A stretch of 52,225 nt of DNA from Acidobacteriota bacterium (GTDB lineage Bacteria; Acidobacteriota; Terriglobia; Terriglobales; Acidobacteriaceae), in the NCBI GenBank assembly GCA_021790995.1, contig JAJYFA010000008.1:1-52225 (forward strand), read 5' to 3'. Shown in pieces: positions 7,691 through 14,471 of the stretch. The position numbers were made by a program, and so were the translations under genes. A model generated the notes under the pieces. It searched no databases and was not told the origin of the DNA. It worked only from the letters and a program-made list of their open reading frames with translations. Position 1 is the stretch's first letter. Each line of letters starts with the position of its first letter.

Positions 7691-9001
7691 GTGAGTGTAG
7701 GGGAGCAGTTGCGGGAGATGTGGCGGCAGGCGCGTGGCGGCGGACGATACGGTCGCGGCGCGGATACGCGGGCCGCGGAGCTGGCGGCGGCAACCGAGGC
7801 GGAGCGCAAGACGCTGGCTATGCCCGCGATCCTGAGTCCTGTGCAGTTTCCGGGGCGGCACCTGCCGAAGCCGACGCCGATGAATCTGCGGCGGTTTGCG
7901 GAGACGCCCGTGGTGCGGCGCGCGATCAACGTGATCAAAGATCGCATTGCGGCGATGGACTGGCAGGTGCGGGTGCGGCGTGGTGTGGAGCCTGGGGATG
8001 TGTCGTTTCAGGCGCGGAAATTGCGGGCGTTGCGGCGGGTGCTTGAGGAGCCGAATCCGACGGACAGCTTCAGGACATTGATTGAGCAGGCGATTGAGGA
8101 TGCGTTGACGGGCGGCTATGGAGCAATCGAGATGGAGCCGACGGGCGATCCGGAACGGCCAGCGATGTTGTGGTCCGTGGATGGAGCTTCGATCCGCATC
8201 AACGCCAAGTGGGACGGGCAGGAAGACATGCCGCGTTACGCGCAGGCAGTGGCGGGGCAACTTGAGTCGAGCGCGGTGGAACTGCTCGACAGGCAGTTGA
8301 TGTACATCCGTATGAACCCGCGGAGTTTTACGCCATTCGGACTGGGACCGCTGGAGGTAGCGTTCGAGACGGTGAATCAGTTTTTGAGTGCGCACCGCTT
8401 TGCGGGGAAGTTGGCGGCAAACTCGGTGGCGCAGTATGCGCTGTGGCTGAACGAGGCCACGCCAGCGCAGCACGACCGGCTGATCCGCTGGTGGCAGGAC
8501 GAGATCGAGGGCACGGGAAGGGTGCCGCTGCTCTCGACCGAGCAGAAGCCGGAGGTGCTGCGATTTGCGCAGGGTACAGACGCGGATCTGCGACTGGCAT
8601 GGCAGGAGTTCCTGATCCGGATGGTGGCGAACGCTTTTGGATTGCCGCCGTTGATGCTGGGGCTCGAGGCCGATGTGAATCAATCGACGGCCTCGGAGAT
8701 GGCGGATGAGGCGTTCCGAGGAGCGATTTCTCCGCTGGCGCTGCTGCTGGCGCAGCACATTACGCGGGACCTGTTTGGGAAGTGTGTCGGCTGGCGCGAG
8801 TTCGAGTTTGTCTTCAACGAGCTGAGCGCACGGGACGAGATGACGGAGTTGCAGGTGCAGGTGCAACTGCTTCAGGCTGGCGTACTGACGGTAAACGAGG
8901 TTCGGGCCATGCGGGGGCTGGCGCCGATGGAGGCAGGGATCGGGGAGCAGGGGTCAGTTGAACACCAGGGCAAACCCAGATTCCTGAAACCTTGTCCCTG
9001 A
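7691..9001 (+). CDS. Phage portal protein
   Basis: The roughly 436-aa product fits HK97-type portal proteins, the dodecameric channel for DNA entry at the capsid vertex. Seen are VVRRAINVIKDRIAAMDWQV near the N-terminus, DALTGGYGAIEME, the long hydrophilic stem region, and FGLPPLMLGLEADVNQSTAS near residue 330, typical of portals. GTG 7691 is preferred over GTG 7685 because AAGGA then lies at a proper distance. It is the first gene of the virion cassette; no terminase gene precedes it. The last residues are encoded by a 7-bp repeat array, suggesting an altered C-terminus. Confidence 0.85.
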   Translation: MSVGEQLREMWRQARGGGRYGRGADTRAAELAAATEAERKTLAMPAILSPVQFPGRHLPKPTPMNLRRFAETPVVRRAINVIKDRIAAMDWQVRVRRGVEPGDVSFQARKLRALRRVLEEPNPTDSFRTLIEQAIEDALTGGYGAIEMEPTGDPERPAMLWSVDGASIRINAKWDGQEDMPRYAQAVAGQLESSAVELLDRQLMYIRMNPRSFTPFGLGPLEVAFETVNQFLSAHRFAGKLAANSVAQYALWLNEATPAQHDRLIRWWQDEIEGTGRVPLLSTEQKPEVLRFAQGTDADLRLAWQEFLIRMVANAFGLPPLMLGLEADVNQSTASEMADEAFRGAISPLALLLAQHITRDLFGKCVGWREFEFVFNELSARDEMTELQVQVQLLQAGVLTVNEVRAMRGLAPMEAGIGEQGSVEHQGKPRFLKPCP

Positions 9002-9007
9002 ACCCTA
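8979..9007. repeat. Heptamer array at the portal 3' end
   Basis: ATTCCTG AAACCTT GTCCCTG AACCCTA is a run of 7-bp units of the CCTGAAN kind. It overlaps the final codons and stop of the portal gene. It belongs to the same repeat family as the arrays in the downstream gaps. Confidence 0.65.
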
Positions 9008-9020
9008 GCGAACGGAGCGA

Positions 9021-9530
9021 ATGACGATGCGACTGGAAGCGATGGCGGTGGAGATTCCTCATGTGGACAAGCACCCGAACCGGGTGCCGTTCGAGGGCGT
9101 GTTGACGGTGGTGAATGCGGCCAGCGACAGGGCTCCGGCGGGAGCGCGAGGGCATCGCGTGATGCTGACGAAGGATGCGACGGAGAAGGGGCTGGCGTCG
9201 CTGGTAGGCATGGCGGTGGATTACCGGCCCGGATGGGACGGGCACGACGCGCGGCGCAAGATCGGCCTGCTGACCGAGGCGAATGTCATTGGGCAGCGTC
9301 TGATGGTGCGCGGGTATCTCTACGCGCGCGACTTTCCCGAGGTGGCGGAGGCGATTGCGGCCCAGGCGCCGGGGGCAATGGGGATGAGCTACGAGCTGGC
9401 AGATGCGCACGTGGAAGACATGCGGGCCGAAGTGTGGAAGCTGACGCGCGTGACTTTTACCGGAGCGGCGATTTTGCTGCGCGACAAGGCAGCTTATCGG
9501 GCGACTAGTTTTCGGATGCGGCGGAGTTAG
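9021..9530 (+). CDS. Prohead (capsid maturation) protease
   Basis: The 169-aa product looks like a phage prohead serine protease. It has GHRVMLTKDATEKGLASLVG, then GHDARRKIG with the likely catalytic His, then GAMGMSYELAD with the likely catalytic Ser. FTGAAILLRDKAAYRATSF closes the domain. Such enzymes cleave scaffold and capsid during maturation. GGAG precedes the ATG. Position between portal and capsid genes fits the standard order. A clear intrinsic terminator follows the gene. Confidence 0.75.
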   Translation: MTMRLEAMAVEIPHVDKHPNRVPFEGVLTVVNAASDRAPAGARGHRVMLTKDATEKGLASLVGMAVDYRPGWDGHDARRKIGLLTEANVIGQRLMVRGYLYARDFPEVAEAIAAQAPGAMGMSYELADAHVEDMRAEVWKLTRVTFTGAAILLRDKAAYRATSFRMRRS

Positions 9531-9561
9531 AAAAGGCAGCAAGTCGGCGAGTTAGCCAATG

Positions 9562-9590
9562 AGGCTCCGAGCGGCGGGGCCTTTTTTATT
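9562..9590 (+). terminator. Intrinsic terminator after the protease gene
   Basis: AGGCTCCG (9562-9569) pairs with CGGGGCCT (9575-9582), one G-T pair included, around AGCGG, followed by a T-run (9582-9587). This is a textbook rho-independent shape. It divides the cassette into a portal-protease unit and a downstream unit that would need its own promoter or read-through. Confidence 0.8.
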
Positions 9591-9678
9591 GACTGGAAAA
9601 GCAGGAAAGAAGCGGGCAAGAAGCGCGGTTTGCAGAGTCTCTTTGCAAACGGGTTTGCCGGGGCGCCAAGGAGCCGAT

Positions 9679-9706
9679 CACTTACCGCTTACCACTTATC
9701 ACTGAA
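9679..9706. repeat. Heptamer array before the scaffold-like gene
   Basis: CACTTAC CGCTTAC CACTTAT CACTGAA are four 7-bp units in register, placed just ahead of the ribosome-binding site of the next gene. The unit differs from the GGNNTCA type, but the 7-bp periodicity is the same. Confidence 0.6.
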
Positions 9707-9718
9707 GAAAGGAAGGAC

Positions 9719-10117
9719 ATGGAAAACGAGGAGAAGAGCGTTGTCGAGCGGCTGGAAGCCGCGACTGCCTTGCTTGAAGGTGCGCTGAACTGGCTGGAAG
9801 AACGCCAAGGCGCGCTGTCGGGCGAGGTGGAGAGAATCTCGGCCACGGTGGAGCAGAGCCGGCGGGAGGCTGAACTGGTCGAGAAGCTGGCAGCGGCCGA
9901 GCAGGAGTTGGCCGAGTTGAAAGCCGCATCGGCGCAGAATGTGCTGACCCCTATACGCCGGACTATGCCCGCGGCAACGGCGGAGATGCTGGCCAAGCAC
10001 GGCATCGGCGAAGGGCCGGTGGATGTGCGCGCGCTGGATGCGGCGCTCGCGGGGCTAAGCCTGGAACAGCGCATCGCGGTGAAGACGCAACTGCAGCGGG
10101 CAGGCGCGATTTCCTAA
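9719..10117 (+). CDS. Coiled-coil protein, probable capsid scaffold
   Basis: The 132-aa protein is rich in Glu, Ala and Leu, with long heptad-like helices (ERLEAATALLEGALNWLEER and EKLAAAEQELAELKAA). It has no enzymatic motif. Size, charge and place between protease and major capsid gene are those of a phage scaffolding protein, which shapes the procapsid and is then removed. AAAGGAAGG precedes the ATG. The assignment rests on position and composition, not on homology. Confidence 0.5.
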   Translation: MENEEKSVVERLEAATALLEGALNWLEERQGALSGEVERISATVEQSRREAELVEKLAAAEQELAELKAASAQNVLTPIRRTMPAATAEMLAKHGIGEGPVDVRALDAALAGLSLEQRIAVKTQLQRAGAIS

Positions 10118-10120
10118 AGA

Positions 10121-10212
10121 CAGGGATCAGGTTTCAGGGGTCATGGATCAGATTTGTCAATCTGTTCCTTGCTACGGGCCACTGAACCCTGACGACTGAA
10201 ACCTGAAACCTT
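10121..10212. repeat. Heptamer arrays with complementary arms before the capsid gene
   Basis: The left part reads GGGATCA GGTTTCA GGGGTCA TGGATCA; the right part reads CACTGAA CCCTGAC GACTGAA ACCTGAA ACC. GGNNTCA on one side and TGANNCC on the other can pair, so the gap could fold into a large imperfect hairpin. Confidence 0.75.
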
Positions 10213-10247
10213 TTAACCACGGCCCCATGGAGGGGGCGGAGAGAGCT

Positions 10248-11228
10248 ATGAACGCAACCTTTGCAGATATTCACGCGGCAGCGGATTTCATTGGGCCGGG
10301 TGCAGTTGAAGTCCCGTTATATCAGACGGAGATCTTCGATATTTGCCGCCGGTCGAGCCCCTTCGGGCAACGCATCAAGCAGGTACCGGCGACGGGCCAT
10401 CCCTCACGGTTCTTCGAGGAGACGGCGATTCCCAATCCGGGCACGGCCGGCTTTGTGAATCCGCGTAGCATTTCGCCCACGGTGGTCAGTCCGACGCGCA
10501 TCGAGCTGAGCGTACCGCTGAAAGCGATTGTGGCGCAGATCAACTACAACCTGTTCGACATCGAGCTGGGGGACCAGCAGAAGCAGTTCGCCTACTTGCA
10601 GGCCAAGGATCTGGTGGATACGGTGAGCGGCGTGATGGTGACGCACGACGTGGCGCTGTGGCAGGGCAATGACACCAGCCTGAGCTCGCCCACGACTACT
10701 CAATACATGGGATGTGCGGCGCAGATCGCGGGCAGCGGTAACACGGTGACTGTAGCCACATCGATGAAGATCGTGGACACGATCAAGACCACGATCGCGC
10801 AAATGGTGGCCAACACAAATTATCGTGTGCGGCCGACGGCCATCTATGCCAACCCGGTGCTGCTCGATCTGATCGACCAGGAGATGAAGAGCGACTACAA
10901 CGTGGTGCTGAATACCGACCAGATCACAGGCGGATTCCGCGTGAAGATGTTGTCGACGCAGGCAGGCGATCTGCCGCTGATTCCTGACTGGAGCCTGCCG
11001 TATACGCCTGGAAGCGGTTCCGGTTCCAGTTACGTGCCGGGCAGCTATCCGGCCTACATCGTCACCGAGGATTTGATCGAGTATCACTGGCTCGGCGATC
11101 CGGCTCCGCGCATCTTCCAGCTCGGTCTGCCGAATTCGATGACTTACCAGTACGTTGCGGTCAAGTTCGGAGCGCCGGTGGTCAAAGGCGCGAACTTTGC
11201 GCACTACCAGGTGATTGTGGAGCGGTAG
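10248..11228 (+). CDS. Putative major capsid protein
   Basis: From ATG 10248 (GGAGAGAG upstream) the product is 326 aa. It follows the scaffold-like gene and precedes the connector genes, the usual place of the HK97-fold capsid subunit. Visible features are an N-terminal helix, a long beta-rich middle, TAIYANPVLLDLIDQEMKSD as in capsid A-domains, and a C-terminal strand region SMTYQYVAVKFGAPVV. Assignment is by synteny and general character; I do not recognise a named subfamily. It carries no visible decay. Confidence 0.65.
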   Translation: MNATFADIHAAADFIGPGAVEVPLYQTEIFDICRRSSPFGQRIKQVPATGHPSRFFEETAIPNPGTAGFVNPRSISPTVVSPTRIELSVPLKAIVAQINYNLFDIELGDQQKQFAYLQAKDLVDTVSGVMVTHDVALWQGNDTSLSSPTTTQYMGCAAQIAGSGNTVTVATSMKIVDTIKTTIAQMVANTNYRVRPTAIYANPVLLDLIDQEMKSDYNVVLNTDQITGGFRVKMLSTQAGDLPLIPDWSLPYTPGSGSGSSYVPGSYPAYIVTEDLIEYHWLGDPAPRIFQLGLPNSMTYQYVAVKFGAPVVKGANFAHYQVIVER

Positions 11229-11232
11229 GAAA

Positions 11233-11354
11233 GACAGGGGTCAGGTTTCAGGAATCAGCGGTCAGGGGCGGACCAGCCAGCAACTCGCCTGAACGGCTTT
11301 CGACACCCGAACTCTGAGATCTGAACCCTGAACCCTGACACCTGAACTCTGAGG
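11233..11354. repeat. Heptamer arrays between capsid and connector genes
   Basis: GGGGTCA GGTTTCA GGAATCA GCGGTCA GGGG lies near the capsid stop. GATCTGA ACCCTGA ACCCTGA CACCTGA ACTCTGA lies near the next start and runs into the GAGGAG ribosome-binding site. The arms are complementary in type. Confidence 0.8.
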
Positions 11355-11362
11355 AGATCTTT

Positions 11363-11986
11363 ATGGCTTATCTTGAGCCAGCGGATTACATGAATTACGG
11401 ATTGCCTGCCGGGACCACGGCGGACTGGATTACGGCCGCTACGGCATTGATCAACAGCTACTGCCGGCGGCCGGACCTGAATGTGGTGCAGTACGTGGAG
11501 CGCCTGCGAGTGGTTGCGGGAGCGCATACGGTGGTGCTGAGCTATCTGCCGCTAGCTGTCCTGGCGCCGGCTACATCGCCGCTCGTTGGCATCCAGGGCC
11601 GCTACACATGGCCGCGGCGCGGTGCTGTTTTGCCCGAGCCGGTGAACGAGATGGTGTGGGCGTTTGCGCTGCCAGGACAGTGGACTGCGATCGATCCGAC
11701 GCTGGTGGACTTCGATCCAGCGACCGGCGAACTGACGCTGCCGGTGAATGTGTTGTGGCTGCCTTACAACGAAGTCCAGGTCACGTATACGGCCGGTCTG
11801 ACGACGATCGGCGACGACGTGAAGTCGGCGTGCGCGCAGATCGTGCGCAACGCTCAGGCTACGCCAGCGCTGAACGCCAGCATGACGCGGGTCGACACGA
11901 TGTGGGTGAAGTATTTCTCAAGTTCGTTGATCGACGAGACTGTGCAGGAGTGGCTGAAGCCGTACGTGGCAAGCCGGCTGGGATAA
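11363..11986 (+). CDS. Head-tail connector (gp6-like adaptor)
   Basis: The 207-aa protein begins with a helical segment (YLEPADYMNYGLPAGTTADW followed by an INSYCRRPDLN stretch) resembling phage adaptor proteins that stack on the portal. It continues with a beta region, and helices return near DDVKSACAQIVRNAQATPAL. SD is GAGGAG. Location straight after the capsid gene fits an adaptor. Similarity is moderate; function is by analogy. Confidence 0.55.
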   Translation: MAYLEPADYMNYGLPAGTTADWITAATALINSYCRRPDLNVVQYVERLRVVAGAHTVVLSYLPLAVLAPATSPLVGIQGRYTWPRRGAVLPEPVNEMVWAFALPGQWTAIDPTLVDFDPATGELTLPVNVLWLPYNEVQVTYTAGLTTIGDDVKSACAQIVRNAQATPALNASMTRVDTMWVKYFSSSLIDETVQEWLKPYVASRLG

Positions 11987-11989
11987 AGG

Positions 11990-12066
11990 CAGGTTTCAGG
12001 GATTAGGGATCAGGACGCATGGTGACGAGATTACTTTCGTCTGAACCCAGCCACCTGAAGCCTGTT
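11990..12066. repeat. Heptamer arrays in the gap after the adaptor gene
   Basis: GGTTTCA GGGATTA GGGATCA GGA is on the left. TCTGAACCCAGCCACCTGAAGCCTG is on the right. It is weaker and shorter than neighbouring arrays but of the same consensus. Confidence 0.65.
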
Positions 12067-12088
12067 CACTGGAAAATGGGAGCGAGTT

Positions 12089-12523
12089 ATGAGCGATACG
12101 GAGCCGCGCCGCCCGAGAGGTGCGCCGCAGATGCTGGCCGACGCCCTGCTGCGCAACGCGGCGGGTACCACGGCGTTCTTTCGTGTGACCGGCGTGAGCA
12201 CAGACACCGTCACATCGGAGGTAGGGCTGGTGGCCACGACCTTTGCGGAGGTTCCAGTGAGTCCGGCGGTGATGCGACGAGTGGAGCCTGGCTGGAAGGA
12301 AGGCGGGCAGACGAAGTGGGAGTTGCTGGTATCAGCCACTGGCGTCGAGCAGCAGGTGAACGCGCTGAATCTCGCGTCGGCGCAGTCGCTGTTTGCCATG
12401 GCGCTGGCGGTGACGGTGGGCGAGCAAGACTACCTGATCGAATCCATCTCCTCGAATGAGGCATTTGGACAGGTGTACATTTACCGGCTGCTGTTGCGCG
12501 AGGCGCGGCAGCAAGGGGTGTGA
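12089..12523 (+). CDS. Small virion protein, possible head-tail stopper
   Basis: The 144-aa protein has no motif I recognise. It is a mixed alpha/beta protein ending in YLIESISSNEAFGQVYIYRL. GGGAGCGAG precedes the ATG. It lies between the adaptor and a second connector-sized gene, where stopper or head-completion proteins are normally encoded. Function is inferred from gene order only. Confidence 0.4.
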   Translation: MSDTEPRRPRGAPQMLADALLRNAAGTTAFFRVTGVSTDTVTSEVGLVATTFAEVPVSPAVMRRVEPGWKEGGQTKWELLVSATGVEQQVNALNLASAQSLFAMALAVTVGEQDYLIESISSNEAFGQVYIYRLLLREARQQGV

Positions 12524-12527
12524 GAGC

Positions 12528-12671
12528 AGGTTTTAGAGGTCAGGTTTCAGGGTCGAGCGGCCCAATCGACTCGTGGTCAAGATTGCGCGGGCCGGAAAGG
12601 TGGACGGGAAGCAAGGAGCAGAGGTTGGGAGGCGTTTTTCTGGTCCCTGGCCCTGCCCCCTGTTCCCTGTT
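12528..12671. repeat. Two heptamer arrays before the next connector gene
   Basis: GGTTTTA GAGGTCA GGTTTCA GGGTC follows the previous stop. CTGGTCC CTGGCCC TGCCCCC TGTTCCC TGTTG ends 4 bases before ATG 12675. The second array argues that the upstream in-frame start at 12573 is not used. Confidence 0.65.
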
Positions 12672-12674
12672 GTT

Positions 12675-13160
12675 ATGCAGAACGCAAAAGACTCGTTTTA
12701 TATGGCGCTGCGCACGCGCCTGTCAGCCATCAACCCGGAGCGGACGATTCTGCTGCGTGGCGCAGTGCGGCCGGGAATTCTGGTGGAAGAAGCCGAAGCG
12801 CCCTACGCGCAACTTCCCGACGATGTGTTCATTTTGCGCTGGATGGGGCTGGCGACGGACGTGGAACTTGCCGCAACGATGGCGGCCGAACAGTGCGAGA
12901 TCGTCTACCAGACCTGCGGAACGCAGGGCTTTGGCGGGCTGGATCGCGGGCGCGCGCTCAGCCAGATGGATAAAGAGCTGCTGGGGATGCTGCAGCCGTT
13001 CTCGACGCCGAAGCTCAATTACACGGCGACTCCGCCGGCTGCTATGCTGACGCAGATCTTCTGGGACGAGCCGGTTTTTGGGCCGGTGACGATCAACCGT
13101 GACCGGCTGAGCCGTGCGGCGATTGTGACGATGTACAGCTACGAGGAGCCGGGGGAGTGA
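12675..13160 (+). CDS. Small virion protein, possible tail terminator or completion protein
   Basis: From ATG 12675 the product is 161 aa. The longer track ORF starts inside low-complexity repeat DNA and is rejected. The protein has MQNAKDSFYMALRTRLSAIN at the N-terminus and a C-terminal TINRDRLSRAAIVTMYSYEE. No family was recognised. It sits directly before the tail-tube-like gene, the usual place of a tail terminator. No clear ribosome-binding site is visible because the repeat occupies it. Confidence 0.4.
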   Translation: MQNAKDSFYMALRTRLSAINPERTILLRGAVRPGILVEEAEAPYAQLPDDVFILRWMGLATDVELAATMAAEQCEIVYQTCGTQGFGGLDRGRALSQMDKELLGMLQPFSTPKLNYTATPPAAMLTQIFWDEPVFGPVTINRDRLSRAAIVTMYSYEEPGE

Positions 13161-13169
13161 AGGCTTCGC

Positions 13170-13279
13170 CAGGAATCAGGTTTCAGGGGTCAGATTTCAG
13201 TTTTCGGTATCACGCAGATGGTGGGAGATTGCCGATCACTGTTCACAGACCCCTGATGCCTGAAACCTGATCTCCAGAG
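13170..13279. repeat. Heptamer arrays before the tail-tube-like gene
   Basis: GGAATCA GGTTTCA GGGGTCA GATTTCA is on the left and CCCCTGA TGCCTGA AACCTGA TCTCC on the right. The arms form one of the clearest complementary pairs in the cassette (AATCAGGTTTCAGG against CCTGAAACCTGAT, for instance). Confidence 0.8.
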
Positions 13280-13285
13280 GATTTC

Positions 13286-14395
13286 GTGATGACAGCAACA
13301 TGGTTTTCCGCTCCGGCGCCGGTGGCGCGGCGGGTGCGCGCCTATTTTGCGCCCGTGAATCGAGCCGCGCAGGCGCCGGTGCTCTTCGATCCATCGCAGC
13401 AGAGTGGGTTCAATCTGGATGCGCCGCCCGTGCCGTGGATCGACCTGGGATGGATCCAGAATTTCGTGCGCACGTCGCAGAGCCAGTCGGCGCCTCTGCT
13501 CACGGGCATTCCGGCCGCAGCTCTCGAACAGGTGCGGCAAACGCTCGAGGCGCAGGTGAGCCTGGAGTTTTTGAGCTGGACCAAGCTGACGATGGCGTTG
13601 GCGACCGGATCGCAACACATGAATGTGCTGGCCGTGGCAAGCGGCGCCACGGCAGCGGCCGACGGGGCGCAGGCTGTGGCTGCCGTCGTGCCGCAGAGCG
13701 GTTCGACCAGCACATCCATTTTGCTTGCGTCGTCGGACGCAGCCAAGTTCACTGCGGGCTCGATTGTTGCGGTGGACGTGGATTACACGGGTCAGACGGG
13801 CTATGTGGGCAGTCCGGTGGCAGGCGCGTATGTGAGGGGGGCGTTGACAGATGTAGATTACATCCGGCGCGTGACTTTCAATGTGGCGCTGGCGGCCGAA
13901 ACCAGCTCCAGCGGATTGACGCTGGCTTCTCCGCTGCCCGGAGGCGCGCCGGCCACAGGCGCAAAGGTGCAGCCCGTCGTGGGCTTTGTGGATCGCGAAG
14001 GCGGCAGCTTTTACCAGGAGTGGTCGGCGCTGTTTGTGATGCAGGGCAGCCAGGGAGAGCGAATCATCTTTCACTATCCGCGACTGCAACCGGCAATTAG
14101 CGGTGAAGAAACAGTGTTGCCGCTCGATGAACGGGCAGCCCCTTCGCGTCGCAATGCGGGCGGCAGGGCGACGGTGCATGTAGCTCAAATGTCACAGGCA
14201 GCAGGAAAGCGCGGCACTCAGGATGCGGTTCACCGCTCCGTCTCGGTACACCAAGCCTCGGGAAATTCCATCAATGGTCAGTCGCGCGTCCTGCTCAAGG
14301 CGCAGTTCATGGCGCTGCCGGTGACGGATCCTCTCGATGGGGAGCGGGTGGTTTGCTACAGGAGCTTTGTGCCTGCGCCGAATGCTCTGGTGTGA
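13286..14395 (+). CDS. Putative major tail (tube) protein
   Basis: The 369-aa product (GTG 13286 or ATG 13289) starts with RVRAYFAPVNRAAQAPVLFD and PPVPWIDLGWIQNF. It is rich in beta structure, with Ala/Gly/Ser-rich loops and a FLSWTKLTMALATGSQHMN helix region. This resembles siphophage tail-tube proteins in size and layout, and its place after the connector genes agrees. The segment near residues 285-325 is unusually basic and could mark an old frameshift or insertion, but the frame is intact to the stop. Confidence 0.5.
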   Translation: MMTATWFSAPAPVARRVRAYFAPVNRAAQAPVLFDPSQQSGFNLDAPPVPWIDLGWIQNFVRTSQSQSAPLLTGIPAAALEQVRQTLEAQVSLEFLSWTKLTMALATGSQHMNVLAVASGATAAADGAQAVAAVVPQSGSTSTSILLASSDAAKFTAGSIVAVDVDYTGQTGYVGSPVAGAYVRGALTDVDYIRRVTFNVALAAETSSSGLTLASPLPGGAPATGAKVQPVVGFVDREGGSFYQEWSALFVMQGSQGERIIFHYPRLQPAISGEETVLPLDERAAPSRRNAGGRATVHVAQMSQAAGKRGTQDAVHRSVSVHQASGNSINGQSRVLLKAQFMALPVTDPLDGERVVCYRSFVPAPNALV

Positions 14396-14430
14396 GAAGG
14401 CAGGAATTGGAACTGCGGGACTACGAAAAC

Positions 14431-14467
14431 ATTCGACCACGAACCACTGACCATGATTCACGAGAAA
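14431..14467. repeat. Heptamer array before the tail hub gene
   Basis: ATTCGAC CACGAAC CACTGAC CATGATT CACGAGA shows 7-bp periodicity right up to the next start. It is more diverged than the GGNNTCA arrays. Confidence 0.5.
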
Positions 14468-14471
14468 CACA

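Noticed and set aside
9679-9706. CRISPR-like short repeats
   Set aside because: Units are 7 bp in direct tandem with no spacers; not a CRISPR array.
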